The notes: generated by a model not told the origin, from the letters alone. 64,000 bases of DNA from Toxorhynchites rutilus septentrionalis (GCF_029784135.1 NC_073745.1:239230191-239294190); one strand, 5' to 3'. Numbered from the stretch's first letter, positions 22,634 to 35,700 are shown. Translations and numbers: made by a program.

Positions 22634-23454
22634 TTAACGGGTTTGGATGTTCGGGGGAGTTTTTAAAAACTACAAGGACCGAACCGTCACAGTTGAATAT
22701 TGGGAATTTCATAAATAAAAACCAAGGTGGAAAAGTGAAGAAATATTAGAAAAAGTGATTGTTCTAGATATAGTATTAGGTGTTGTTGGTCCAATTAAAA
22801 TTCGCATTGGGTTGAACAAACATTGGGTTTTCCATTTCAAATATGCTTTCTCTATATTAAAGTAACATGTTTTTACTGATGAAAAATGTTATAAAATCGT
22901 AGGGTATATGATGAAACAACTAACTGTGGGTAATGAAAATCCAACGTTTATTTTTTACCTTATTTTCTTCAAAATATTAGTCAAATCATTTCGTTTCGAT
23001 ATTGAGGGGATTGCAAAAATATACATAGTCGATCATTTAGTGGCGGCGACCTTTCTGAATTTATGTTGTTTATTTCGTTTCGTGTTCTCCAAGTCAAATT
23101 ATTCAGCCATTTTTTAACGACGGCCAAATTGAATTTTTCAAGATCATGGAATACGCAGTTTTATAATGTCAGTAGAATTAAATGTATGTTCCAAATTTCA
23201 GATCAATCAGTCAACAGGAACGGGGTCAATTTTCTATTAATGTGGGGCAATCCTGCAAACATTCAAACATACATAGAAATAGGTCAAGCTGAATGAAACC
23301 ATTTAAAAAGTAATTAGTTGTTTGGGGACTGCAGCCATCTTGGAATTGGATTTTTCATTATCTGCTATGTTCTACTAGTCGAGAACTTTCTCTCGATACT
23401 TTAATACTTTTGATTTGATATTGATGAGGTTTTGAAAAAAAAATTATATGAATT
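22633..23454. other. AT-rich; diverged relative of the terminal minisatellite
   Basis: Around 22990-23450 blocks such as TTGAGGGGATTGCAAAAATA, GGCGGCGACC and CAGCCATCTTGGAATTGGAT resemble the 117-bp repeat at 63798-64000. No coding sequence recognised. Confidence 0.4.
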
Positions 23455-24062
23455 TATCTGATAAAAAAATCCATCAGACCTACAAAATTTTAGTCAAAGA
23501 ATGGAATATAGTAAATTATATTGGTTTTCATTTAACATTATCAAAGAATTTTTTGAAAAAAAAATTCATTGGAAAAAAAATAATTTGAAAATTAAAATTA
23601 TTTTTTCTCGAAAACATATGCTTTAAAAATTCTGAAAAAAATGGATATAAATAGCCCTCAAAATTTCCAACAAGTTTTCCATACATCGGACGATGGGCAC
23701 ATTTACATGGAAAAAGTTTTTCGAACAATAACTTTTTCATGTTTTTCTTTGAAAAAATGCTATTAATGTTCAATTCGTATCATTTTTATGTATAAATTAT
23801 CGCATTTTAAATGCTCTGCTAACTTTTATCTATTCGGAAACATGTCAAGAAAATCTCACACGTGAGAATTAACACACAAAAATGTTACGAACAAAACATT
23901 ATTTTTTTCAGCAGTCTTCACACAAAAATGACTTATATTCCAAAAACTGTAAAAGATAGAAAGTTAACGTCTTCGATAAAAGTTTATATTTTAACTAGAT
24001 CTAAAACTTTGTCGAATACACTATATAGCTATCTTGACTTTACACGAAATTAGGATAAGTTG
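23455..24062. repeat. Repeat family R, head-to-head pair
   Basis: 23455-23790 carries the family in + orientation (ATTTCCAACAAG..., CATACATCGGACGATGGGCAC), and 23845-24062 carries its distal part in reverse (ACACAAAAATG, GTCGAATACACTATATAGCT). Together they form an imperfect inverted arrangement. Other copies: 31865-32210, 33475-33966, 35740-36620. No coding potential; origin unknown. Confidence 0.7.
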
Positions 24063-24723
24063 TATTTTTGGCCATCAACATTAAACAGTGTCTCATTACT
24101 CAAAATGGTACTCTTTCGCGAAATTAATTTGATTTTTGGATACAATAGAGCCTTCTTTTCCATTTGACTACAATAAAATTGATCACCAGGGGAAGGGAAG
24201 GAATGTTAGTATGATATTCGCCGCCCAAACGCCAGAAGGGTCGCCTCTATAGCGTGGTTCCCTAGCGTTTATCATGGGAGGGATAGTTGTTAGTGGGAAG
24301 AGGTAAGAATCAGGATTCACTGAGGTAAGTGATATGGTTATGTAAACGCAAACTATCGATCACTCGTAAAACGAAATTCCAAGATTTTTATAATTTATAA
24401 CACGCGGAAGAGATTATGTTTAGGTATACTGAGTAGGAAAACCTATAAAGTTGCTTCTTATTCATCTGTTATTTATCGCACATACTTTTTATCGTAATCG
24501 ACGGCGGAGAGATATCCTAAGGGAAATCTGAAAAGGTAACTACGAGAACTCATCAAAAACTATTCGACCTGGAGATAAATTTCGTTATTCAGCGTGTACG
24601 CTTTATTAAATTTCGAACGCGATGGCATAAAATGATTGTTGGGAAACCTGACAAGGTAACCGCGAAAATTCTTTTAAAATTAATCTAACTGGCGATATAT
24701 TGCGTTATTTATCGTGCCTACTC

Positions 24724-24993
24724 TGGATAGCTCTAACGTTCCAGTGGAACTTTTTGCCTTCTCAACGTAGCATTACTTGCGTCATATTTATTAGTAATAC
24801 TTGGTTGAGATTTCTATGCCGAATAACACGCCATAAATGTACTCTGGAGTGGCAAGCTCTAGAATACGCGTGACCACAGTGCAAGTCGGAAGAATTTTCT
24901 TTGACGAAAAATCCCCCGGCCAGAACGGGAATCGAACCCGAACCCCCGGCATGATAGTGTGGGACGCTAACCACTCGGCCACGGGAGCACACA
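24724..24993 (-). mobile_element. tRNA-derived SINE
   Basis: On the - strand the head is tRNA-like with perfect Pol III boxes: A box TGGCCGAGTGG (24971-24981) and B box GGTTCGATTCC (24928-24938). A unique body extends left to 24724. An 11-bp direct repeat CGTGCCTACTC flanks it (24713-24723 and 24994-25004), proving insertion into the tandem units of copy 3. Acceptor and T stems pair poorly, so it is not a functional tRNA gene. Confidence 0.88.
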
Positions 24994-25364
24994 CGTGCCT
25001 ACTCATTATTAAACTCTAATCGCGATGGCAGAAAATTATTCTTGGGAAACCTGACAAAGTAACCGAGAAAATTCTTCTAGTATAAATCTGACGTGGGATA
25101 TATTTCGTTAGTTGGCTTGTCTACTCTTTATCGAACTCCAATCGCGACGGCAGTAAAAATAACTAACGAACTAAATAACTGAAGAACTACACAACTAAAG
25201 AACTACAACACTAATAGACCTGAAGAAAGCTTTTGTTTTGGTCATGGCTTTCACATTGTCTGTCCTCTGGTATACACGACCATGTAGATGGATAGTTTAA
25301 TTATTTTTGTATTGATAATGCATGCTGAAATATATTTTTAGCGTTGGTTTTTATTTTTAACTCT

Positions 25365-25440
25365 CTATTGCGTTATCCGCGATTTTTGTTATCCGAGATG
25401 ACGTTGCCAGACTATTCCGCGGATAATCGATATTCTACTG
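25365..25440. repeat. pogo/Tigger-type terminal end
   Basis: Read in reverse it starts CAGTAGAATATCGATTATCC after a TA, followed by GCGGAATAGTCTGGCAACG and a GGATAAC...GCGGATAACGC block, as in pogo-like TIRs. No matching opposite end or transposase was found nearby, so it is a solo end or truncated MITE. Confidence 0.6.
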
Positions 25441-26010
25441 TATATTTGTTCCATATAGGCATACACTTACATACACTTACGACAAAGGAAACAGTGATAT
25501 TTACCGTTTTGTCTCAAATTCCGAACACTTGTAAAGACTACAAAATAAATGAAGACATTTACAGATTACCCGTGTAGTAAACAAGTAAAATCGAAAAAAA
25601 ATCATATGGCATCCCTTAATACAAAAGCACAGACACACCTATGGAAGAGAAACAAAGTATAACCCAGAAACACACACTCCTCTTTTGGATCCCGAACAAT
25701 ACCACTACAAACTATCTGATATGTGTGAGAATGAGTGGAAAATGTTTAGCCAAGCCAGCAATTCCTTGCACAGATACCATCACTCCGCTCTCCTAATTCT
25801 CAAATCACACAAATTTATTTTCTACGTTGGAAACGAAAACGAATACTTCACAGACAACCAACCGAAAACTACTCAAGCATTTAAACCTCGAATACAGAGA
25901 GAGGAAACTTATTAATTTAAAACAACACAAACAACACCAGACTTCTAATGAATTTGCTAATGCAGCATAGTGATAAAATCACTGCAAAATTCGTTTTATT
26001 AAACTACAAA

Positions 26011-27679
26011 ACATCTGAGTAACTTATAGAAGTTACTTTGTGCCTATATTTTAACGACTTGCTATATTGAGCCCTCCACACGTATAGGATAAGTGGGTAA
26101 TACGCACGCCCTAAGCGAGAATGGATTTATCTTGACCGTGCTCTTGAAATTTAAGGTAACAACTACGTCAGTACGTAGATTAGTTAACCCTCAGTTATCT
26201 GTAATCGTTCTGTATTTTAGATACTGAATAACAAAAGTACTACGAATTTTATTTTGTAAGGCGCCCAAACTCTAAATTTCCAATCATACGGTGTTAAATG
26301 GCCCAGCAGAAGTATAATATGCCCATGAGATGTTTCTCTCAGAGACTATAAAGCTCAGAGAAACAGCTAGTATGAATGAGAGATTCCATCAATCTATTCC
26401 CTTCATGCCCACCTGCGAAGAGAAGAAACCGTTCATCCGGCGAGCGTGTTCTCCCAGTATTCGTGCGTTAATTCTCCAGTCCGCACTCTTGTTTTCCTGC
26501 ATTCTCTGAGCACATAATATAGATGCCAGATGTGAAGACATGTTTTCGTTTTAAAGAGATTTAATCTTGTGAAGACAATTAATGTTTGTGAAAACATACT
26601 GAGGTCATTTCCAAGTATTGGAAAACATTTGTTTGAGTGATTTATCGAACATCATGTTCGAAATACCGTGATGATTCGCTCATTTTTGTTCATTATGATT
26701 ACATTTGAAGACATTTATTCGTGCCATGCAGAGATATTTGAAAAAATCATCTGGCATCCCTCACATACAAGTTATTTCTCTCGTGAGAATGTTTAGGGCC
26801 GAAAGCGAGCAAATTGCCCCGATCGAGGGTATGCCATACTGCCCAATGTTAAGCTGATGCGGAAAATATCAAATTGAGAAGGAAATTAATCCTTTCTTAC
26901 CATTTTCTTCATCTGAGATATTCACTGGGAACTCGACTCAATAAATATGATCCACAGTTATCGCCTCTGAATCGGTTTCAAGCAACAAAAACTTTATAGA
27001 AATGATGTAGAAAATTACATCGAAAATTGCTTCCAAAGAAAATTATTTTTCTTATTTTTTTAAAACATGTTACAAATGTAAAACTTACATGGTAGGATTC
27101 TATCATTGACTATATCCAGTGCATTTATATCAAATTCAAATCAAACGCGCCTGCCGGGTCAAATTGCCCGGCAGGCGCGTTTTAGACACATCTCCTCTAC
27201 ATTACCAAACTAGAAACCTGATACGAAGCAAGCTGAAAACTCCGACGAATTAATTCACTTCACATATGAATTTCTTATTGGAAATTTACTTCGAGATGCG
27301 CAAGCTTTACCCACAATTTCGCAATTCGACCACTGTACACAATATTTTCGTATCCGGAACACTTTTCGCTCATTCCTTTAATATATGTCAAACCATGTTG
27401 AACTCAAACATCCAGCCGTATGTCACCCGCCATGTTTTTGGTGCCAATATCTCAAACTGTCAACTGTATTTGTTTTCTTCAACACAGCGATCCGCGTTGA
27501 CGCTGTTGAGCTTCGTTTACCAGTTTAGGGGAGGGTCAAAGAATAGCTGATTTTTAGTCGGAATGAACGTTTTCAAAATTAAAATTATGAATGAAAATTA
27601 GCTTTTCCATATCAAATTAGTACTCTATTTAAATTAAAAATATTTTTGTTTGCAGTTGGGGAAAAAGTCTCATACGAAA
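26011..27679. other. No gene recognised
   Basis: AT-rich with a few more balanced patches (26290-26830). A strong hairpin lies at 27143-27182 (own entry). Short ORFs lack recognisable domains. Confidence 0.4.
27143..27182. repeat. Perfect GC-rich hairpin, 16-bp stem
   Basis: AAACGCGCCTGCCGGG (27143-27158), loop TCAAATTG, CCCGGCAGGCGCGTTT (27167-27182). No mismatch in the stem and about 75% GC inside AT-rich DNA. It could be the closed-up ends of a small foldback transposon; no adjacent gene suggests a terminator. Confidence 0.85.
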
Positions 27680-28800
27680 ATTGCTTATGAAGACAACTTT
27701 ATATTATAATGAAAAAAAATCAGTAACAATGTTGGAATTGTATAGCCATATGGTTGAATGAAAGTCAGAAATATGTGTCTCAAGTAATTAAATAACATGA
27801 TGTGAAAATTGTCATTCAAATTTTGAAATTCAAAAACCGGCTTCGTGTCCTCTAATCTGATAGAGACCCATTCCAGCGTGACGTGACAACGGTTTGACTC
27901 ACTAAAAACAGGTTTTTTCTCGTTTTTCATGTGTAAATCACACGGTTTCCAAATGGTAAACGATTTTAAAATGAAATTGAGAAAATATCCTACTAGAATC
28001 ACCAGTTGGACAATATTTTGTTGTTGAATTCGCTTGTTGGCAATTGAATACTTTTGTGACGTGACAACACCTGTCTTTTTGCGGGTTCTGACTTTTGTAC
28101 ATTAATGTTGTATTTTCAGTTCCGTTTCAAAACATACAAATAAACTTTGTTCTATGATTTGTCAATGAAAGATGAACGTAGATTCCTGTATACACAGTTT
28201 TTCAAAAAACTCGCAAGAACATGCATTTTGACGGCATGAATTTTGAGACGTGACAACGCGCTCTGTGTGAATAAACAGTCTCCACGAAGCGTTGTCACGT
28301 CATACAATTAATAAGTTGTATTAAATAAGAATTTCACTGTATTGTAGCAAGCGATATACTATTTTTTATGTTTTTTTTTATTACTCTGGATACTTCTTAC
28401 TTTCCTCTGAGATCTCTATATAAGTTGCCACGTCACAAAAGTATTTGACTGACAACAAGCCAATCTAAATATAAAATATTCTCCAACTGATGATTCTTGT
28501 TGTAAATTTTCTCAATTGTGCTTTATTCATGAAAGCGCAAAAAAGTGTTTGTAGTGAGTCAAAATGTTGTTATGTCACACTGGAATGGATCGTATACTTT
28601 TCGTGACGTGACAACAACTTTTGGAGACAGTTGATACTCCTCTATTTGTGGACCGATCTCAACCAAATTTTGTGGGTTGTTGACCTTCATTGTTTGCTCA
28701 GAAAAACCCAAGTATGAAAATGTTTGAACTTATGTTCATCTGATAAACTAAAAAAAATGCTCTATTTTTGTGACGTGACAACGCTTCGAAATAACTGTTT
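27680..28800. repeat. Dispersed repeat with seven TGACGTGACAAC-like motifs
   Basis: The motif or its reverse occurs near 27873, 28056, 28247, 28291 (reverse), 28423 (reverse, variant), 28602 and 28763. 27830-28220 is matched by 45430-45760 (shared AACATACAAATRAAC and AGATGAACGTA) and, in reverse, by part of 28423-28620. The unit therefore contains inverted sub-copies. No ORF. The core TGACGT equals a CRE/ATF half-palindrome, but nothing shows regulatory use. Confidence 0.7.
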
Positions 28801-31800
28801 TTCAAATGCCCAAATGGGACCCAAATTATGGCCCTAATTTGAAGTCGCCACCAGACGTCGACACTATTTTTCTGTCATCGCGAATTACCAATTTACCACC
28901 ATCTGACATATCGTGAAGGCGATGATGAACTTTTACAGCGGAGGGATACTGTCTGTCAACTGTCTGTCATTTGACGGTAGGTAGAGTAAGATAGCGATAA
29001 TCGTGCCATACACCTGCAAACATCGATACACGCATACATGATACATGAGAGAGAGAGAAACGAATTCATTTTGAAGGGAGTCACTTCAAAATGCAATGAA
29101 GTCCATTTGACGGGGAAGAATGAAATGAGATAATCGAGTCGTAGAGGGAGATAGCGACTAAACCCCCGACTGACTGTTGAGTCATGTTGACGGTGAAAAT
29201 GCGTGAAGAAACCAAAAGTCATTTCCAATTGAATACGAAGGGGAAATACTTCATAGTCTGCTGACTATCCTCCTGAATATGACTATGCCAAGCCCTGCCC
29301 GTTGGAATGCATGTTCAAAGGTGAAGCAAACGCTGCTAATATTTTTTATTTTTATTTTTTATGTTCATCGTATCGATACCATCGATCCGAAGTGCCTATT
29401 TGGGCGTAAATAGTGACAGAGTTGATGAATTCAACGCATTCAAAATAAAGAACCTAATATCACAAGACAAGGAATAGAAAGGTATTTCTAGATTCAAAAT
29501 GTTATCTTTTCTTATGTTTCCACGTTTCCCAAACTGTTATATCTACGAATTCTACTCGTCTCTCTTGATTCAGAGTTTTATTCAAAGCTCATTCAAACCC
29601 TCATAACGGTGACAGCTTCATTGATAAACCCGATGTCTATTTACAGTATACGATTCAGGCCAATCAGGCGCGGACAGCGTGCACAACTGCTCTATCGTTA
29701 CGCGACTCTGTCAGATCCATTGATATCGTCTGCCAGCAAGCATCAAATGATATAAAATTAACAAACCATGCCTTTCAAACAAGACGCTTCACGGAAAGAC
29801 AGAAGAGACCACCTGACTGTCTTCACTCGTTAGTTCCTTTGGAATGACACCGGTGGCATTGGTGGAGAGTAGATTTTTTCCAGGAATAACGAACCAACGA
29901 AGTAGAAGCAATGAAATGGAATAGATTTTCTTCCACTTTCTCCATTTACTGGACCAAATATTTTTTTTTGTGCCGTGGCCACCCAACCGAGGGAAACACA
30001 ATGCGATTAGATTTATTCTAGCTTTCATTTGTTTGGATTGGGTCAATATTTGCGACCCATTAGGCAGCAAGCAGAACTGTGTGGCACTTTTGTTCCCAAC
30101 CCCTTCCGCAGCTCGGCTCTGCTGCTGCTGTAAATCACTCAAAGTTTTGTGACTCTGATCTCTATTGGATGCGAGTTCTGGAAACTGGAAAGATAATTTA
30201 GTCGAGCGACCCTCGAGAAAACGGACTTCTCGGCTCGGATTGAATTCAATACTCCGGTTCCCTCAACCCCCCTCCGGGAGCTTGCTCGGTCCAGTTATTG
30301 GTCAGCTTTTGTAGCGTGCCATCGAAGGGTGGAAATGTGAAAAAAATTGGCCATCCTTCGGTTTTATTCCGAAACGCTCTCGAGCGCAGCAGAACTCGAA
30401 GCAGACGCCGTTTGGCGAGTTGCCCGAAACTTTAAGCGTTCGGTTATAACACCAGCTGAGGTCAGTCTCTGGTTTTTGCTGATGCGAGAAGGAACGACAC
30501 CATTAGCAGTTTTCATTGGCACCTCCTGGCGAGGGATTGAGAAGTTTATTGAAATGAGCTTTTACTTTTTATGGGTGTGTGGTGCCGAGCTCCGCCTGTA
30601 CAAATAAAAAAAACGGAACCATGTTCTGTCAGAGATCTACGGCAATTTGAGCGAATGCTGTGGCGGTTGGAATTTAATGACTTTGTCCCGCTTTTTTTGT
30701 GGTTCGTGGGCTGCCGGAAAAATGCGTAAACCGATGTGGGATTCTTTGTTATGGCCCGGCTGCATTAGGATTTAGGATTTATGTTCAATTAAATTCTCAG
30801 TGCGGATGGAGCGGCAATTTTGCGCCCATTTTGGAGTGCGATTTATCTTCTCTAGTCAGGGCGGAATTTATCGCTGTGGATTCTCTGACATATTAAACTT
30901 GTGTACACGAGTGGGACATAAATCGCTCCGCTTTCGGAAATGGTTTTGCAATTGGACGGAATGGATTGGACGGTTTGAAGTCGAAAATATATTACAGCAG
31001 CCCAAATGATTGAGAAATCCCACCAGCCTTCCAGCGTTGTTCAACTTTACATAACAGATGGACGAACTTCGCGAGCGCTTTCTTGTGTTCCAGTTGTAAT
31101 CACATATGATAAAGCGTAGTTTCATCTGTACAATGCCGCAGAAAACCACTGCTCTCAGGTCTCATTAATGAAGATTGGGAGTATACAAGGGAATTACTCA
31201 ACGTAACACCCTCGCTTAATACCACGCCTTTTCGCTTTCCCATGCAATTAGTTCCCATCTCAACCGTCCTCTCGGGGGCTTCATTTTGTGCCACACGAAT
31301 TTCATTTCCCTTTCCCGGCCGAGAAAGGATTACTCCCCTATTGGCGAATGTATGTATTTTCATCTTTTTGGTCCATCCATGTTCGTTTCAGGGAAATTAC
31401 CCATCCGAACGGTTTACATGTGCTTTCAATTCGCTCCGATTCAGAGCTATTTTCCCTCATCGCGAGCTGTCACCTTGAACTCATTATCCTGATTTCAGCG
31501 CAGGCAATGAACCTTTGGAAATCTATTTTCACCTGCTCCGGAAAGCACTATTCCATGGTTTTTGTGCCGTGCGGTGACTTGCCACTTTTTCGTTGTAGAA
31601 AGGCAACCGGAAAACTGAAAAACGAGGACGAGGAGCAACGTGATATAGGTATGTCGTAAACGAGACTGGTTATTTCCGCTGCTCTGTAAGTCTTTCTCGG
31701 ACTGGTTAGGATTTGAAAAGGCTTGAAAGGCTTCTACAACCTGAATTGGATAAGTCATTTTTTATGCGTATAACAGCAGAAAGAAGTCAAGAGATGAGCC

Positions 31801-31864
31801 GCCCTATGCCCGAACTTATTAGTATTCGTAACAAAAAACAACCGGTCGTAAACTATGGTCAGCC
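28801..31864. other. Intron-like or intergenic stretch without recognised features
   Basis: More balanced base composition at 29.7-31.7 kb suggests older unique DNA. ORFs up to about 120 codons on both strands overlap one another and show no known domain. A short GA run lies at 29048-29058. Confidence 0.4.
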
Positions 31865-32210
31865 TATGTCATGAACATGCCAAACGTGAGAATTTACACA
31901 CAAAATTGGTATGAATAAAACATTGTTTTTTCAGCAGTCATCCTACAAAATGCCATGTATTCCAGAAACTATAAAAGATAGACAGAAAATGTTCCAACAA
32001 AAGTTCATATTTTAATAAGATCTTTGATCTTGAACTTTGTCGAATACGCTTATCGCTATCTTGACTAGAAATAACATTTGGATTAGTTGTAATTTTTCCA
32101 AAGAAAACGTGAAGAAGTTGTGGATAGAAAAACAATGTTGTCCATGCTCATGTGCCCATCTTCCGAAGTATGGATGACTTGCTGGAAATTGTAAGGACTG
32201 TTCAAATTTG
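31865..32210 (-). repeat. Repeat family R copy
   Basis: Reverse orientation relative to 33475-33966, sharing CACACAAAA, TTTCAGCAGTC, CTTTGTCGAATACGC and CATCTTCCGAAGTATGGATG. Diverged, non-coding. Confidence 0.65.
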
Positions 32211-32487
32211 AGAATTTAAAGAAATGGTTTCTAGAAGTATGAAGGTATGAAGTATTGACCCCAATTTTTTAGGTATTATAGTTTTTGAATTAGAAATTTT
32301 TGTGTCTTATAGACAAAACGTTGTGGGTGTAAAGAAAATCGACGACTAGCAGATCGAAGCAGGGTTTGAATACTTCCCGACACTATTGGTATTTCGACCG
32401 ACCAAACACTTTTCTTCCACTTCGAATCAACTTCACTTTAATTTCAAAACACTTGATGGTTTCACAATTTCACTATTCCATTTCGAT

Positions 32488-32612
32488 TGTTACTTTGCTA
32501 CTGAACATTTCACTTTGATGTTCTATTTGTAACTGAACCTTTCACTACAATAGTTTAGTTGCCACTGAACATTTCACTACGTTGGTTTAGTTGTTACTGA
32601 ACGATGTACTGA
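32488..32612. repeat. Tandem repeat, unit about 32 bp, 3-4 copies
   Basis: Units contain GYNACTGAACATTTCACTAC followed by a TTG(G)TTTAGTT-type spacer. A TATTTATA string lies just downstream at about 32628. Function unknown. Confidence 0.75.
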
Positions 32613-33474
32613 ACATTTCGTGCCCTATTTATACGGTACACGCTACAGTAAATTCTATTGTTGCATTTTTGCTCGGGTATTTTAGAATATTTGCTATAAA
32701 CAATAGGCTTTTTTTATAGCAGGTTCGTTTCCATGCGTCCCTATCCTATGACAATCCGATTGTTATTCTTTTAATTCTGCAATGTTATTGTTTTTTATAA
32801 GTGTTTGCTGTTTGCTGAATATTCCCGAATGTTCATGATAAAACGGTTAACTACTTAACAATAAGTTTACTCGTATGCATTAATTATTCTTGCGTTTTCC
32901 AGGTGCGGACCCAGGATATGTTGCGGATGTTTTTAGTGTTTAACCCTTTGAGTGCGGAGCAAATTTTGTAAGCATGTGCCGAAAATGCGGATGAGTTTGG
33001 GTATGTTTTGATCTAAGGGGACGTGTGTTACCTTTTTAACACTTTCGGTCTGACACACCGACGCGAGTATAGGAGTAACTTTTTTGGAAAAGTACCTTTT
33101 TTCATATTCTAGAATATTGTTGAATGAAGAGTATAAATAAATGTTAGTGGCATGGAATATTTATTGAATATAATGCATAAGATTATTACCGGACTATTCT
33201 TATTTGATTTCAGTCCCTTTTGTAACTGGATTGAACGGATCCATATATTAACTGTTCGTCGTTAGATTCATACGTTCAAAAGCAAAATATAAATGTTTGA
33301 CTTTCGTATAGTTATTCGCTAAATATAATGGTCATACATATACACACTTATTTTTTTTTATTATTATCTTGCTTACTGGTTTTATGCTATAAACGAAAAT
33401 TCCAATATTCAATTATCTTCAAGATGACTCGTCCAGCTCAAACCTTTGTAGGGGAATGAGGTGGGACCATCATT
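32613..33474. other. AT-rich with a relic TTAA-element end
   Basis: TTAACCCTTTGAGTGCGGAG (32939 on) and the following 60 bp match the left end of the TTAA element at 51410, so this is a truncated relative. Nothing else recognised. Confidence 0.5.
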
Positions 33475-33966
33475 ATATAAAAAAACTGGACGAATTTCAT
33501 GCCAACTCGTCTTAGGAGTTGGCTGCACCATCTCAGATAGTAGTGAAACGTTGTGAGTGTAAAAACATGGGTCATTTAAGCAACTTTGCATACTTGTAAT
33601 ATTCGAAAAACAATTAGACTACTTTTTGGAAAGCCAAATTTTTTTTCTTAAGTTTTTACAAAAAATTATAACTTAAAAACTATGATATCTACAAAACTCT
33701 TGTCAAAGGATGAAATGTAGGAAATTGTTCAATATCTCTTACAATTTCCAACAAGTCGTTCATGCATCGGAAGATAGACACTTTTACAAGGAAAAAGTTT
33801 TTCGAACAACAACTTTTTCATTTTTTCTTTGAAAAAATACAACTTATCCTAATTTTGTGTAAAGTCAAGATAGCGATATAGTGTATTCGACAAAGTTTTA
33901 GATCTAGATAAAATATAAACTTTTGTCGAAGACATCAACTTTCTATTTTTTATAGTTTTTGGAATT
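33475..33966 (+). repeat. Repeat family R copy
   Basis: Includes CATGCCAACTCG, AACGTTGTGAGTGTAAA, CATGGGTCATTTAAGCAACT and CAATTTCCAACAAGTCGTTC, all repeated in the copy at 35740-36620. Non-coding. It stops abruptly at GTGACAGGTCACC (33967). Confidence 0.75.
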
Positions 33967-34980
33967 GTGACAGGTCACCTGTTCGTTTATGTTGTTCGGG
34001 GTTCTATTTCAACCCACGGCATTAAAATATAGGAAAAAAAGGCAAAACACACATCTATGGGAAAAATAAATAAGCTACTTAGGGACATTTACACAAAAAT
34101 GAAACTATGCACCCAATTGATAAAAATAAAACCTATATGAAACGAAATAAAAATTTAATTAATAAAAGACGAGCTAGCTAGAATTAAAAGGACGGCGCAC
34201 AGGCAACAAACATTACACGAAACCAGGGTTTATATACAGCAACCACAACACTCCACACCACAAAATAAAAGGCTTTACGATTGGTACGAGTGGATTCCTG
34301 GCGGGAAAAATCGATCCCAATTATTACTCGGCTGGTTGGAGGAAATTCCGGCCGGAGAAGATGGCACTTGCTTGAGACACGAGATAGAGAAGAGACGTAT
34401 TCCATCCATCATCGTTGATAAACCTGTCTGAAAAGTTGTGTTCAGACTCCACTAGATAAAACGTCGGAGTTCATTTGTGCGCGAGTTCTGTGGTACGAGC
34501 TAGCAATAACTGTGCCGACAAACGAAAACGAGTGGAACATCCCGGTTCCTGTGCACCAGTCAAGGAACGGGAGTTCGAGGAGATATCGAGCCGAAAGAAG
34601 GAGCATTCTTATACCCAACCGGAGCAATATTCCGGTTAGAAACTGGTCCAGAAGAGGCGGAGGATACGGCGATACAGAACACCCCTAACCAGTGCAACGT
34701 TTCGGTCTGGAACTGGTCCAGCGGATGCAGAGGCAGCGGCGGGCCCTGACACAATACGCAATACACCTGTGAGTACTACAAAATAGGAGCTAGGGAAGTA
34801 GGTCAGAATCGAGCTAATAAACGCCGTCTCGTTAGGTAACCTATAAGAGTTTGTTTTCCTTTACTAGCTAATATAGAAAGGCTGAAATTGAGCCATCCTT
34901 GGGAGAGAATATAAAGAGTCCATGCGGGCAGCTCGACGTGACAGAAGGCTTAGTTTCACTCACTCACTTTATTCCATGTT
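33967..34980. other. Unassigned segment, possibly an insertion in repeat R
   Basis: It begins where repeat R breaks off and is GC-richer (34180-34800). The start TGTGACAGGTCACC and internal promoter-like strings would fit a solo LTR, but no second LTR, no TSD and no resumption of repeat R were found. No coding sequence recognised. Confidence 0.3.
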
Positions 34981-35225
34981 TTTCTCCGTTACATGGAATA
35001 AATGTTTGATACAGAAAATATGATAGAATAAAGACAGTCCTAATTCCTTTCACGAGTTTTGCTCTGGTGATCCATTTTTATTTATATAGATATTAGTAGA
35101 TATAGGAGTACGTTTTATCACATTCAAATCCATTTCCACTTTCGGACAAAGATTAATTTCGTTAGCGCAAACATCAAATAGACTAACAACGCTGGTCACT
35201 ATGTAATTGTAGAACATATGGGAGT
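34981..35225 (-). repeat. Left arm of a 245-bp near-identical inverted repeat
   Basis: Matches the reverse complement of 38251-38495 with about one mismatch (GACAGTCCTAATT versus GACAGCCCTAATT). Arms lie 3.0 kb apart. A stem formed by TTTATTCCATG and CATGGAATAAA straddles its outer edge. Confidence 0.9.
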
Positions 35226-35289
35226 TGAATTTTCCGAATTTTCCCATCTTCCTTCAGAGTTTTCGAAAATTTTCAATCGCCGTATTTGG

Positions 35290-35700
35290 TTGGAATATGT
35301 GTGATATTTTTAAAGGACGCCCTCTCCATTCCAGAGGAGAGAGGAGTGGCATACCATCATAGAAACATTTCTCGTACCCAAAAACCCTCACATCCCAAAT
35401 TTGGTTCCATTTGCTTGATTAATTCTCGAGTTATTCAGCCCCCATCCTCTTTAGAGAGAGGGAAGGATTGTCAAACCACCATAGAAACAATTATTGCCCC
35501 CTAAATCCTCCACATGCCAAATTTGGTTCTCTTTGCTTGATTGGTTCTTGAGTCATGCAGAAATTTGTGTTTCATTTACCCCCTTAGAGAGGGGAAAGGA
35601 GTGTCGATTCACCATAGAAACGTTAATCCATCCCTAAAACCTCTATATGCCAAGTTTGATTCCATTTGTCCGCATCGGATCATTTGACCAAAAATTCATA
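35290..35700 (-). repeat. Helitron-like array, reverse copy
   Basis: Two to three units of about 120-140 bp with CCATAGAAACRTT and TTTGCTTGATTAATTCTCGA, the reverse complement of the array at 36632-37420. Together they form a large diverged inverted repeat around repeat R and the (TA)n tract. Confidence 0.7.

Larger units (their letters stand above)
24181..26010 (-). mobile_element. Retroelement family, copy 3 (diverged, interrupted)
   Basis: Starts at CACCAGGGGAAGGGAAGGAA, equal to the 3' part of copy 1 in reverse but lacking the last 160 bp and the tail. It continues with several TCGNAACTC/GGGAAACCTGACAAGGTAAC tandem units, and at 25690-25990 matches copy 1 bases about 9100-9430 (shared GTGTGAGAATGA and GTGATAAA(A/T)TCACTGC). 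Interrupted by a SINE (24724-24993) and a pogo-type end (25365-25440). Boundaries and TSD are not clear, so this is an old copy. Confidence 0.65.

Noticed and set aside
24905..24990. Functional tRNA gene on the - strand
   Set aside because: A and B boxes are perfect, but acceptor, anticodon and T stems do not pair properly and the unit is flanked by a TSD, so it is a SINE head.
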